Origin: Mallotus nudiflorus
Taxonomy: Eukaryota; Streptophyta; Magnoliopsida; Malpighiales; Euphorbiaceae
Direction of reading: 5' to 3'
Assembly: GCA_947683625.1 (NCBI GenBank)
Contig: CANTUR010000340.1
Coordinates: 1,116,001-1,180,000 of the forward strand
DNA: 64,000 nucleotides
The position numbers were made by a program, and so were the translations under genes. The notes beneath the pieces are model-generated. The model was not told where the DNA came from. It did no database searches and saw nothing but the letters and a program-made list of their open reading frames with translations. This document shows, piece by piece, positions 22,971 through 35,279 of the stretch. Every line of letters starts with the position of its first letter. The stretch's first letter is position 1.

Positions 22971-24843
22971 AAGGGATAATTACTGTGTGTCTTTGTGTTT
23001 TGACCGATTACACTACTTCTGTAATATCTCGAGTTTTTAAATAATTTTAAAATGCGTCGGGATATGCAGTGTTAATAATTTTTTATATATATTTATGATT
23101 ATTTAATGAGTTTATTATTTATTAAGTAATTTTTAATTATTTTTAAGTCTTTTACGTAAAATTTTCCCAGGGATTTTAGTTTTGGGAAAATTAAAACGTA
23201 AATAATTAAATATTAATTATTTTAAGCGAATTTTTGAATTTGCATGAGTCCATGCATAATTTTCAAGTGTTAAATAAAAAATATATATACGTACATGCAT
23301 TTAAATTAAATTAGGGTTTATTTAATTAAATTAAATTAAATAATATAGTTTTAATATTAAATAATTAAATGTGTGTATATGTGTATGTGTGTATATATAT
23401 TATTAAAATAAGTGTGTGGTGCATATTTATTGTGTGTATTATATTATATATTAAATAATATAAAGATAAGATATATATATACATATATGCATATAAATTA
23501 TTCACCTAATATAAAGTTCTTCAAAATTACCATTGTGCCATTTTGCCTTCCCCTTCCTCCCGATCATCTCCTTCACGCAATTCGGCCGCTGTAACTCCTT
23601 CCTCTTCCTGTCGGTGTGCCCTTCGATGAGCCACCTCCCTTGTCAGCCATTTTCGACGTCCAGAGCCTTCTTCTCCAGTGTGGTTTGATCGAAATTTGAG
23701 TGTGAAGCCGAAATCGATCCTAGCTCCGATCGACGTGTTTCTGGTCACCGTTTAGAGCCCCACTAGTCTCTATCTCTTCCTTGAACTCCAGTGAGTGCAT
23801 TTCTAAGCTTTGTTTCAATTGAAATGGTCTAGATTTTCCTAGGTTTTGATTTTTCATTTTCGGCCATTTTGGGTTTTTGATTTTTTTGAGCTTCGATTTG
23901 GATGATTCATGAAAAATTCCTTCATAAACATTGATCCTTGTAGCTTAATATAGCTCTGTGAATTTTTTTGGAATTTTTGGGAATTATTTTGATTTTTGTG
24001 AATTTTTGATTATTTTATTAATATTTTCTAATTTTCGAAATTTAATTAATTTAATTATGAAATTGTGTTTTATGGTGTCTATAGGTGTTAAAATGAATTT
24101 TAGAAATTTATTTTTAATTTTTGTGAATTTTATATAATTATTTTGAATTTATTTAGTTTATGTAATTTTGGAAAAATTAGGTTAATTATGTGTTTTATTG
24201 AAATTGATTGGTTAATTGAGTATATTTGTTGATATTATTGAATTATATGTTGAGAAATTAATTTTTGAGTAATTATATTACTTTTGGTGAATTTTTGATT
24301 AATTTGAGGGAATTTATGTAACTAGGGGTATTTTGGTAATTTGGCACTAAATTGGCTAAAAATATAATTAAATTTTTTTTTACTAGTTATTTGAGGTATA
24401 AAAATGATTTCTATAAATTATTTAGTATTTTTAACTAATTAAAACTATTTTTCGTAAATTATTTTCAAATTATATATAATATACGATTTTTAAAAAAAAA
24501 TGAGTTTTTATCGATTTTTAATATGTTTTAGGGTTAATTAAGTAATTTGGATTTATAAAATGTGTTTTGGTCAATATTTATGAATTTACTGAGAATTACT
24601 GATTTTTAATAGTATTTTATTAAAATTAGGGTTTTTATGTATTTATTGGTAAAATAAATATTTTTGGCGTTTAAGTATCTAAATTGCTATATTTTGAGTA
24701 TTGAAGGGTATTTTTGGTATTTTTCATGTGTTCTGTATTATCCCGTGAATTGTGGACCTCAGTTGGTGAAATTGTAGTTTGGAGTCTGACCGAGGGATTG
24801 TGAACTGTGTTTATTCTTGAAGTGTGTTTCTTAGCAGGACTGG

Positions 24844-24862
24844 CTCTACTCTTTGAGTAGAG
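24844..24862 (+). other. Conserved stem-loop H1, giant LTR copy i
   Basis: CTCTACTC / TTT / GAGTAGAG: perfect 8-bp stem. Equivalent to H1 in the other three copies, with different but still paired bases. Confidence 0.75.
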
Positions 24863-25488
24863 AGATGTCCATTTTACCGAGGAGGTTCTGCCTGATTTTT
24901 GGTAGAATTCTCATAAAAAGTGATGTTTAGTCGAATTCCTATTCTAATTCTATGTCTAAGATTTTAGATCGAGTCTTTAGAATTCCGATAGATTTATTCT
25001 AATGTCGTGTTGTCGTTTATTTGTTTAGTTACGCCGAGATCGAGGCCTAGTGGACTAGGCTCGTCAGACCCGTCTCGAGGAGCGCAATAACTGTGAGTTG
25101 TTATTCTATATATAATTGTATTAGGATTGCATATTTTTAGAAATGTATGATTTATTTTAGTAAATTATGCATAAATGATTTAATTATTGCTTAGGTTTAT
25201 TTTTGGGATATGATTGGTATATTTTTGGTATATTTTAAATTATATGCATGTTTTATTAATGATTTATACTTAAAATGTTTTTAAGTATATTTATGATTTA
25301 TTTCTAGTTTATTTTATAGTTAAACTAGATTTTATTGATGTATATAAACTGGAAATATACTTGGTTTATTTTTGGTATATTTCTAGTATATATATGGTTT
25401 ATGTTATAATTTTATTTAATATCATGCATCATTGATTTTATGAATGTATGTTTTATATTTAAATGAAAGATATCAATAGAACGTGCTA

Positions 25489-25507
25489 CCTAGTGGGCAG
25501 CACTAGG
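25489..25507 (+). other. Conserved stem-loop H2, giant LTR copy i
   Basis: CCTAGTG / GGCAG / CACTAGG: perfect 7-bp stem. The fourth pair is A-T here, G-C in copy iii and G-T in copy iv. Confidence 0.75.
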
Positions 25508-26605
25508 ACCGAGTACGTACCAGTATGATGATAGCATTTAGGCTATATTACTAACCTATTTGTGGATATTGATTGGATTGGTTTATTTGATATGAGATGT
25601 GATTTGAAAGTATGATTGCTGGAGCTCGGTTGACCAAGTGTCTCGGAGCCAATCACACTAATAGTCAGACTGCTGGAGCTCGGTTGACTTAGTGTCTCGG
25701 GGCCAGTCTACTATCCAAATGGAACAAGTGAATTTATTTGGAATAAGTGAGCCTATATGGCTAGAGTGTTGTCTAACACTATTTGAGGTTGCAATTTTCT
25801 AGGGTTTTATTTGATCCTTCATAATCGGATCTTATTTTCAGTATATATATAAAAAATGATTTTGCTGTATTTATGTGATTTTGCCTGTATATATATTTAT
25901 TATATATACTATTGAATGTGTACATTTGTCATTTAGTTGTGCATGTATATATATTATAACAATTCACTCAGTGAAGTTTGACTCCCCTCCGTTGACTATT
26001 TTTCAGGAGAGTCATCATCTTCAGACCTCAGTAGTAGACTGTCATGCCGGATTTCTTCCGCCCCGGCTTCACTATGTAAACTGCTTACTTAATTTTATTT
26101 TATAATCGAGACACTGCAGTAGTTGTAGTCAGCTAGGATATTATGTATTATGTTATATGAGATATGTATTTTAAAGATTTGAATTGAGCTGTATTAAAAG
26201 ATTATTTATATATGAGATGAGTTTTTTATTTAAATCCATTGGTGGATTATCATTTTATTATTTATGAAATTTATTTCCGCTGCGAGATATTTCATTTATG
26301 TTATTATTATTGCATGTTTTATTTTTATTTTTAGGCTTGCTACGAGTTTCAGATTAGAAAGAATTCCCATTCCCTAGCACCGGTCATGACCACTGTTTTG
26401 GGTCGTGACAACTTCATCCCTAACATTTGAAAAAATATTTATTCATCCCTGAAATTTGCAATAGTTAACATTCATTAGTCTTTCTTTAGGGATAAAATAG
26501 TACATGATTTTGCAAATATCAGGGATGAATAAGTATTTTTTTCAAATGTTAGAGATGAAGTAGTGTAATAGGCCAAAACACAAGGGCACATAATAATTAT
26601 CCTTT

Positions 26606-26829
26606 TTAATTTGCTGCCCAGTAGTAAAATTTGGGAAATCTAATTTGGAACAATCATTAGTTAAGCCAAAATAATAAGATAGGCAATAAAGTTCAAAACA
26701 GGGGGAAAAAGTGAAAGTATAAATGGAAGCCAAAGTAGAAAGCACACAACAGAAAAAAACCAAAGTATAAAACTAATAGTGCAGGCACAATGCAAAATAA
26801 AACATCAATATATCAAATTTGGAAAAATA
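26606..26829. other. Unassigned spacer between the MITE and the Ale-type copia remnant
   Basis: No supported feature; short open frames only. Confidence 0.5.
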
Positions 26830-27085
26830 TGAATGCACAGGTTGAAAACTATGATAGAAAGATAGAGAAGATACTTTGCGAAAAGATGATTACTTTTTGA
26901 AGAGACGATTTTCTCATTAAATGAAAGCTATATTTATAGCTGTTATAAGAAGCCTAAGTTAAATAAGCGAATCCTAGAAAATCTTTAACAGACAGTAGCA
27001 TAAATATAATTCAAATATAAAGAATTTAAATACAAAAATATACAAAAAAAATTACATTAAATCTATCAACAAAGAAGTGCTAACA
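26830..27085 (-). repeat. 3' LTR of the Ale-type copia remnant (~255 bp)
   Basis: The minus strand reads TGTTAGCACTTCTTTG from 27085, just after a GAAGGTGGATG polypurine-like tract that follows RNase H. A TATAAATA box lies near 26930, and the end is close to GTGCATTCA at 26830. The exact left end is uncertain by about 5 bp. Confidence 0.65.
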
Positions 27086-27089
27086 TCCA

Positions 27090-28395
27090 CCTTCAAGATG
27101 ATGATCTAGTATAGACACCAATCTTGTCCCGAAGAATGTGAAATTTAGTTCCTCTAACTAATTTTGTTAAAGCATCAACTAACGGGTCTTGGCTACTGAA
27201 ATGAATAACATGAATAAGTCCTTATTGAACTTGATCCCTTATAAAGTAACAATCAATAACAAGATGTTTTATTTTAGAATGGAAAACCAGATTGGCACTA
27301 AGCTGAGTTACTCTTAAATTATCACAACAAATACTAGCCTCATAGAAATTAGAACTTGAAGTTCTTTACGAAGATTACATATGCATGTTATTTCAGTAGC
27401 TTTAGCTGTAACAACTTGCTGTTATTTTTTGCTTTTTTAGAATAACAAGAGTTGGAGTTTTTATTGAGATAAACAATATACACTGATGTAGAAGACCAAT
27501 CATCTTTATTACCACCCCAATCTTATCTAAAAAAGCATGCAATGCAAATGATAATCTACTATAAAGTTGAATACCATAGTTGATCATTCCACGAAGATAT
27601 TTGAGTAGCCATTTGATGAAGGACCAATGTTCAGTGGTGGGATATTGCATGTATTGAGATAACTTATTAACAATATAAAGCCATTTTAGGATGAGTGATT
27701 AATAAGTATTAAAGACTGCCAATACACCATTCTATAGTCCTTCAGATGAGATAATAGTGTGCTTGATTGATGAGTGAGGGAAAAGGATGATGATAGTGAA
27801 GTATGAACTGGCTTTAAGCCAGTCATGTTGGTTTGAGCTAGGAGTTCAAGGGCATATCTCTGTTGTGACAAGACAATACCATACTTGTTTAAATAACCTA
27901 GACACCAAGAAAATAGGATAGTTATCATATATCCTTAAGGGAAAATCAAGTGGAGAGAATATTAACAAATTCATGAAGCATTTATTTGTATGATCCTGGA
28001 ATGATGATGTCATCAACATAGACAGTGAATATAAAAATGCATCAACTTGATGGTTAATGAATAACTACAATGATAGATATCGAGATTCATGGCATAAATA
28101 GTGCATCATAAGTCCCGCTAAATAAAACTTTTTAACCTTTTTAGCCCCTAATATTAGGAGTTGTCAATTGGTGGGGGTCATTTTGATAAATAACCCTTCT
28201 TGAAAATGAACCCTTCATGAATCACTGTTCCCTATAGCGAGTTGTGGCAGTACCTTTGTCCAATGAATAAAGAGGTATTTGATTATGAATTTTGAAAGCT
28301 AACTTGCATGAGGAATTGTTGCAGTCCATAATACTAGGCTATTGGTACTTGCTTTAGGCTATAAATGGCTTTCTTGAGTTTGTAAACATAATTAG
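27090..28395 (-). pseudogene. Copia RT and RNase H, Ale type, pseudogene
   Basis: Reading from 28395 down: NYVYKLKKAIYSLKQ matches the RT block NYVCKLHKAIYGLKQ, then NTSLFIGQ. The polymerase motif VYVDDIII lies near 28010. After it come LSQQRYALELLAQTNMTG (27820-27880), YMQYPTTEHWSFIKWLLKYL (27600-27650) and the RNase H end HSKIKHLVIDCYFIRDQV (27220-27290) with DPLVDALTK. The YVDD motif survives. An insertion of roughly 150-200 bp separates TSLFI from the YVDD block (28060-28240), and there are several frameshifts and stops. Confidence 0.82.
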
Positions 28396-29959
28396 AAATA
28401 GAGAGGTGATAAATGGATAGAATCTATTTGGATAAAAAGGGCATTTTGGTATGAAATAGGTAAAAAAAATGAATTTTTGCTATTAATGAGTAATGTAGCT
28501 TTCCTGTTTTACCCTTGTAGTGGAGATGGTGAAGAATATAAATGACATATTAAGAGATGATAAACATCCATTAATGAGACTGTCTCGTAAATGTAATTAG
28601 CTTCCTTTACAAGTTGATCTTTATTACATGTTGAATATCAAAGGTCTTTATATATTATGTCAAGTATTCATTCCAAAGTGCAAATTTTTTTATAACAGAT
28701 TGTTATTGAGAAAAAAAACACAACTTTATAGTGGATTCTGAGATAAAAATAAAAGAAAACATGGAATCATTTTACAACAGAAGAGCATGAAATAAGTATT
28801 AAATTACATTCAAAGGAAATGCACCTAGGATCTACACATTTTGGGAAGAATGTGCTCATTCAGTTATAGGATTTAAGTGGTGTTTGTATCAATCTTTCAA
28901 TACTATGAATGAAGCTGTACTGTATGGAAGAAATTCAGTGAAGAAAATTTTATTGGCCTAGCCACATTATCTGTTGAGAAGGAATTGAAAGTGGAGAAGG
29001 TTAATAATAAAACCATTATAATCAGGAGGAATAATCATATTTCTTTTGATGGTTTCAGTTTTCTTTTTTTTAAGTATTATTATAGTTGTGTTCATAATTG
29101 GCTTTTGTTTGGGAAAGATAATAAAAGTTGTTGATGCAGAAACCTCTGCACCAGTTGGGAAGTTGCATCCTGGGTTATAAAACAGTTTATGGTTGAAAAG
29201 TATAAATTATGATTAGTGTTTTATTTTGAATGTATTATTTCTGTGTTAATGATAGACTTTTGTTTATGGTTTGAAATTAATAATATGGATTACCTTTTTA
29301 TTAAACTTGAGTTTTCATATCTTATGATGTCTGTTAATTTTGAACTTAGAAATGAAATGTTGATAGTACTAGAAAAATTATAATGATGGACACACTGGTT
29401 AACTGATTTATGGAATTGAGATTGATTTCAGTGGTATCAACTTTAAGAGTTGCAAAGATGTTATAGTTTTTTGAATATAATGTTTCCTTCACCAGGCAAT
29501 GGACAAATTGAAAATTAACTTCACCACATATTTAAATAGTAACTTCATAATTTTGAAACTTTGATTTGTTGGAAACAAAAGTAGTTAAGTGTTAGTTTTC
29601 ATTTCATATAAAGTGTTTTTATTAAATAATTAAACTCTAATTTTTTTAATAGAAATAGAAGGGACAAAAAGCTTAAAATATTAATAGCATTCTAAATAAC
29701 TTAGGTTCATTTTATTTTTAACTTTGATTGTTTTTTTACTTGACATAGATGATCTAGAAGTTAGAAGATTTGCTAATATTTTTCATAAACATAAACTTAT
29801 TAATAAAACTGAAAGGGACAACATTCAATAGGGATAAACTCTAACATTAAACATCATTAAACAATAAAAAGAGACTTGTAATGATGTTTATGGTTTAGTA
29901 AAAAGAGACTTTAAAAGATTATTAAATTTTAAAATTCATAAAAAGTGTTTTTGGACACT
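28396..29959. other. Unassigned A+T-rich DNA
   Basis: No ORF, repeat or element recognised in about 1.56 kb. Confidence 0.5.
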
Positions 29960-30339
29960 TCAATTTAGTTTCCTGAATGAACTACTACTGCTACTGTTGC
30001 TTTTGCCTCTGGTGGTGCCCTTCTTTTTGACGGGATGGTTTCTTCAGTGCCATTATCTTGATGAACCTTCATTGTCCTCTATTCATTTCCTTTCATCATT
30101 CCTTGCTCATCTTGTTTATGGTCATCAAGAAATATGTCGTACATGGCGAGGAGAGGAAATGGGTGTAGGAGCCCTTACTGAGTGTTGTTTTATCCAAAAT
30201 CAGCAATGTTTCTCAAAACATACTCATTGATTTCCTTCTTTAATGTCTTAAGATGGTCTTGAACTGAAGCATATAGAGCATCAACAGAGGTTTTTAATGG
30301 AGAAACCTTCCATTCACTAGACTTTCTTCTATTATTCAT
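29960..30339 (-). pseudogene. Unidentified coding-like remnant downstream of the PMD pseudogene
   Basis: From an ATG at 30339 the minus strand reads MNNRRKSSEWKVSPLK and VQDHLKTLKKEINEYVLRN, then a stop after about 49 codons. Beyond the stop, segments such as AMYDIFLDDHKQDEQGMMKG and SKRRAPPEAKATVAVVVH continue in shifted frames. The composition (charged, helix-like) looks protein-coding, but I recognise no domain. It follows the PMD/coiled-coil pseudogene on the same strand at a distance of about 600 bp and may be its last part or a separate broken gene. Confidence 0.35.
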
Positions 30340-30959
30340 GATGTAAGGGATGAGTATTGCAATTAGTCAATGTTTATTTCATATGTGCACTACAAGTTAA
30401 CAATTTGCTTAATATATATATACATAAAAGAATGACTCTTCATATACTTTGTTAATTAACCTCACCTCTGCATGGTAACAGAACATTATTATATGCCATT
30501 TTAAATGATAATTATGGTAATCGTTGTATAGTTATTGCATACTAATGATTTATTATTTGCATATCCTAAAATGGTTTCAATAAATGGTAGGGGTCACTGT
30601 AATGGTGTCCTTTTGATTTCTAATATTAATGTGCAATAACAAGTGTTCATTTCATTAGATTTTTTTCAATTAGTAATGGCTTAATATAAGCATCTTTGAA
30701 TTAGTATATTATAGGGAAAATGTTCTTTGATAGTATAAAAGGAAAAAATTTAGAGCAAAACATGAATATGTATGTGAATCAAACATTGTTAAAATGAAGA
30801 TTAAACCATATGGAAGCAAAAATAGAATTAGATTAGAGTTGAAATTGCAGTTTTCCATATACCTAAACAATAAAAAATTATAAGCAAATGTTTTAGTCCA
30901 AAATAAACTAATGCATTAACATAACTACATTATATTTTGCTAAAGTCTAGAGACCTCAA

Positions 30960-33720
30960 CTTACACCACTGTGCATAGTAGGCCTCTTAAATTTAAAAAG
31001 CCCTTTTGTACTCCTCAGTCCATTTTAATGCTTCTTCTCTTTATTGGGATAACCTAGTAGTAATTTCTTGGTATTGAGTCCTGACTTATTACATTTGAAG
31101 GTTCAATCCCTCTGCCTTTTTGAGAAGTTGTAGTTATTACTCCTTCTGCTTTTCAATCGCTTTGGTACGTTTTTTAATCTGGCTTTACTCAAATATATAC
31201 TCTTGATATATATAAACCAATTCCTTGTTTTGCATTTCTAGTGCATTCCTTATAGCCATTTTCTTCTTGACATCATTTTTCAAACTTTATATTTTACATG
31301 AAAGGCCTTCTATGGGCTTTGTGGTTATGGTAGATTAATTGAAAATTGATTCAATTTCACCTACTGATTTTTAGATACTCTTATATTGATCTATTTCTGA
31401 TGAAGCACTGTGAAGTACTGACATAGTTAAATGAAATGTGTCCATTTGATGATGAGCTAGTGTAAGCAATTCATGTTTCAATAGAAGGTTAACAGTATTC
31501 TTGGATGACTCAATGGCATCTCTTATGAACACTATATGTTCTTGTGAAGTAGATGTTGTAGACTGTTCTAAGAAATTAAAATCAAGATCAATCAATGGTT
31601 CTTCTGGTGAAGGAATTGAAAATGCCTTCTTACTTCTCTTACTAATATCAAGCTTCATAAAAAAATGTCATAAAATAAGGAAATTCATTAACTTATAAAA
31701 CTAAAGACATTCGCTTACGAAATAAAAAAAATCAAATTATATTAAAAACTTGGTAATGAAGTTGGCTATTACTTGCTGAGGTTGTGCAACTGGAGTGGCT
31801 TCATTTTTTTTTCTTTATTAGATAAACTAGAATATGTGACATCTACATTATCAACTCCACTGTCAACAATTTTCCCCTTATTCTAGTTAGTGAAGTAAGC
31901 AAAGTGTCATTCTATTCATGATCAGACAATAACTTCTAGGGAGAGTCATTACCATCATCATCAACATCAATGCTGTTCTGTAAATCATTAAGGACATCAT
32001 CATTGGATCTTCCTTAGTATTAGTATAGTTTTGAATGTTTCTAGGCCTGTTGGATCTTCTAAATATAGTAGAAAAAATGGCTTTTAAATTTTTCTGAGGT
32101 GTTAAAGCAGTGATTTTCTTTTTTTTTTTCCATTAGGGTATTGGATTTTTCCTTTTTATATGACACTATGTTGTCTTCCCTCTTTGACATAGGACTTTCT
32201 TTTTTTTGGATATTTTTGATGGAATAAGAGATTTCAAACCTATCATGGTAGGAAATATAGATGATAAAAGAAGAAAATAACTAAATTACAATGAATGTTA
32301 TAATGATGTATCAATTTCAGCTCACCTGGTATAATAAATTCAATATCAGGAGGAACCACATCAATAAATCTCTAAAACCACCATTTGTTAAAATGGTCAA
32401 CATTCTCTTTGGATGATATATCAACATTACATTTAAGATCTTTCAAACCATAAACAAATTTCTAAATTTCTTCAACAGAGTAATAATTGAATTTAGATGC
32501 GTTTGGGACTTCTTTTAGATACATAGACTATTGTAATCCAAACTACTGACTCAAAAGATAAGGCATATAATACTTTATAGTTATGTTTGGCTTGTTTAAG
32601 TTTAATGAACTAGTGCCACCAATGTAGAATGGCCTTACAGTAGTATAGGCATAGAAAAATTTTAACTAAATTTGTTGGGTAGCTCCAAGTTCATCATAAT
32701 CCTCCATTATAATTTTCAACCAAGGGTTTTTTGATTCTTCTCCTAGAAAGATGAAAAGCTGATCGTTTGTCCCAATTATTTGCTTTGAAAAAAATGATAA
32801 AATTTCATGGAATGACATAGAATAGCTGCAATGATAAAACATTAAATCCAGTTGATTCATTTGACTGTGGAAGTTCCTTACTTCCTAATTCTGGGAAGTA
32901 TGCGAATAACCACAACTGCTCCAACCAAAATGCTCTACCAAACTTTGAAAAAGGCCTTGATGTATGATAATACTTTAGAGATTTGTAAGTGAGGCTAAGT
33001 AAAATTAACCCAATGGTGAGATACTTTCTTAATGCAATAGCTCATGCCATATCTATGTACTATGTAGTTGGCTTTCCAGAGAAAGGACACATCAAGAATT
33101 TGCAAATCAACACCCAAAGAAATTCAAAATATTCCTTTTGAGAAGGCAAACTAGATGCTTTAACCTTATATGGAATCAAGGAATGATATAAAGAATAGTC
33201 AGTTGAGGCTGCTAAAAAGGATGTCAATTTTTGAATTAATCAAACATGCATCTAGTCCAACCATAGGCAATACTGTTAGCAAAAACACATCATGTAAGGT
33301 AATTAAACAGAGCCCAAAAGGGAAAAAAAATGAGTTGAGACTAGGAACTTAGAAACGCGTTGTTGCATAAAGCATATTAGCTTTAAATGGAAGTCTAATT
33401 TTGCTCATTTCTATTAGTTAATTTATCTCTATTACCTTCTACATTTTTTTATAATGCAGTTTCAACCTATCAATCCATTAAATCCACTCATAATGTAGTT
33501 TATGCTAGGACTTCATGCTAGGTGTATTAATAAGTGGTTTCAAATTTGCTTTCAGTAATAATTCTTCCTTGGAAGACAGAGGGAAGGGTGTAGCAGGCAT
33601 TCCATCCTCGCTGCTTATAAATTGACACACTGAGATAACCAATTCATTAACCACTAGTGGAATCTAACCCTTACATTCTAAAAAGTAAAAAAAATTTAAA
33701 ATTAAGTAGTGAAATAGCTT
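30960..33720 (-). pseudogene. Plant mobile domain (PMD) protein with C-terminal coiled coil, pseudogene
   Basis: PMD (aminotransferase-like, plant mobile domain) proteins occur both in host genes of the MAIN/MAIL1 type and in mobile elements. The minus strand shows, in order: LHYEWI-WIDRLKLHYKKM (about 33450), SFFFPFGLCLITLHDVFLLT (about 33310), then KKYLTIGLI-like and FSKFGRAFWLEQLWLFAYF (32880-32960), all PMD blocks. A putative splice donor follows VPPDIEFIIP (CCAG/GTGAGC near 32327), then a Lys-rich linker (KKEKSNTLMEKKKKK) and an acidic part. The C-terminus (31660-30960) is Leu/Lys/Glu-rich with long helix-like stretches (KKRTKAIEKQKE, LQLLKKAEGLNLQM). Stops and frameshifts occur throughout, so it is decayed. 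Exon limits are approximate. Confidence 0.72.
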
Positions 33721-34362
33721 TGTTAAATTAAATGTTTATAATTGAGAAAAAGTTGAAAAAAATGTATGTACCACAATGATATAAATGGTGGTAATGGATT
33801 CTCCTTCACCTCTATTATTATTGCATTTTGAATTTTTTGGAATAAAATAGTTCAACAGCTTTTCAGCTTACAACATCTTCATTATTTGTAATATACACTT
33901 AAGTATCATTTCACAACACTAATGTATGTAAATATGAAAAAATACCACTAGAGCGTGACTTCGGTTAAAATTCAACTTTTACTCATCACTCAATGTTACA
34001 TTTGATTTCAGAAATAGTAGTAATTATAAAATTTTGATTTTATTTTAGTCACTCATTAAAAAATTAATATTTTTTTCAATTAAATTTATTTCATAGCCTC
34101 TTTTAAATGTATGGAAAAAACATTGTAGTATTTTTAATCAAAACCATTGGCAATATAAGAAATAATTATTAATTTGTATAACTTACTAACCAAAGTGCAT
34201 TATGTGTTCGTTTCTCATTGAATCACTAGTTGACCTCACATCCTCCATTTTGTCTATTAATTAATGGAAAAAAAAAATATTATGAGACAATATAAATTGG
34301 AGTGCTAAATTAGTTATGCAAAAATAATCTTTATGTTATGATTCTAAAATTAACTTTTTTTT
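33721..34362. other. Unassigned A+T-rich spacer
   Basis: Nothing supported. Confidence 0.5.
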
Positions 34363-34764
34363 TTATTTGTAGCACCTTCTGAAATAAGTTTTAATTGGAT
34401 GATAGAAATTAGATTTCTTTATTAAGCATGACAAAGTTGTCAGCAGCTGTCTACCAATGTACACATATAGTAACGGTTGATCTTCAGTTATGATGGATGA
34501 ACATCCACCGTTAGAATTAGAAGAAAATAATAAATTGTATGAGGATACAACAAAATTAGGGTGCTGACACTGTTCTCGATGCCAATGAGAGTAGTTAATT
34601 GGATGGCTAGGGATAGATTTGAACACGAGTTGTGGTATTAGTAATTGATGCAGAAGGTTGACTAAAGATACTTCTATTGTGTTGTGACTTCTTTTGGAAG
34701 CTAGAATTTGAAAGGGATTTGAATTGGAACTATTTCCCATATTAAAGATTGGAGCTAATCTCAA
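34363..34764 (-). CDS. Unidentified 133-aa ORF, doubtful
   Basis: The minus-strand frame begins MRLAPIFNMGNSSNSNPFQI and runs 133 codons to TAA at 34363. The product is Ser-, Asn- and Leu-rich with several His residues (HPINYSHWHREQCQHPNF), no membrane span and no recognised domain. It lies between the PMD pseudogene and the first F-box pseudogene on the same strand. It could be a broken exon of either locus. With no homology visible by eye, coding status is uncertain. Confidence 0.25.
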   Translation of the reverse strand: MRLAPIFNMGNSSNSNPFQILASKRSHNTIEVSLVNLLHQLLIPQLVFKSIPSHPINYSHWHREQCQHPNFVVSSYNLLFSSNSNGGCSSIITEDQPLLYVYIGRQLLTTLSCLIKKSNFYHPIKTYFRRCYK

Positions 34765-35279
34765 GGTTATCGGTAAAGCAATATTTTAGAGTTAATGATG
34801 AAAGGCAACCCAAATTAGAAAGGAAGTATTGCATTCACTCCCTCTTTTTGATTTTGATTTTCCATTTGCTTTTCCCTCTTTTTTTGTGAAAACCAGGCAT
34901 CACATATGGTGAACTATACAGTTGGCCCCATTAATTGTTCAAAAAATATCTTTTAGTATGACTATTATCATGCATAGTACTAATGCTATATATTATGTAT
35001 ACATGTGGTGAAATACAATAACTATATAATTTCCATCTTACATTGAAATGTTTGGTCACCTTTTTTAATAAGAAATATATTTTTCACTTGAAAATTAAAT
35101 CATATTCATATTTAAATTAGTGAAACCTTTAGTATGGTGAAATAACTTTTGCAAACCATCTTGGGTCCTTTTAATTTTTTTTTGGTAAAGTAATATGTTA
35201 GTTAAATACATTATGTGTTACTTGACATTACTTGAAATTACATTTAATTTTTGTACTTTTAAACTACTCTAATTTCATA
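34765..35279. other. Unassigned spacer
   Basis: A+T-rich, no feature seen. Confidence 0.5.

Larger units (their letters stand above)
23020..26410 (+). mobile_element. Giant solo LTR, copy i (Ty3/gypsy, Tekay/Del-like size class)
   Basis: A 3391-bp block, TGTAATATCTCGAG...GGGTCGTGACA, flanked by a perfect 5-bp duplication ACTTC (23015-23019 and 26411-26415). It has no gag or pol and no internal LTR pair, so it is read as a solo LTR. Plant Del/Tekay chromoviruses have LTRs of this length, but lineage is inferred from size and TGTAA/TGACA ends only. Inside: a G+C-richer block (23530-23790), long A+T-rich sequence, then conserved stem-loops at 24844 and 25489, a CTCGGTTGAC subrepeat pair (25624, 25679) and a 3' block with CTAGCACCGGTCATGACC. 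It is the most diverged of the four copies here. Confidence 0.82.
22971..26605. mobile_element. Fold-back MITE with ~95-bp terminal inverted repeats, split by a solo LTR
   Basis: With the LTR (23020-26410) and one copy of its ACTTC duplication discounted, the flanks form a ~240-bp element whose two ends are near-perfect inverted repeats. The left arm begins AAGGGATAATTACTGTGTG; the right arm, read in reverse, begins AAAGGATAATTATTATGTG, and both continue through TGTGTTTTG, TTACACTACTTCAT, CTAACATTTGAAAAAA and TTATTCATCCCTGA to TTTGCAA. A ~50-bp spacer separates the arms. There is no coding capacity. The MITE's own target duplication is unclear because the flanks are T/A runs, so the superfamily is undetermined. 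Confidence 0.8.
26830..28395 (-). mobile_element. 3' part of an Ale-type Ty1/copia retrotransposon
   Basis: On the minus strand there is an RT fragment, RNase H and a short 3' LTR in normal order. The 5' part (gag, protease, integrase, 5' LTR) is absent upstream of about 28395. Short LTRs and this RT/RNase H type are usual in the Ale lineage; the assignment is by motif. Frameshifts and an internal insertion show it is inactive. Confidence 0.75.
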
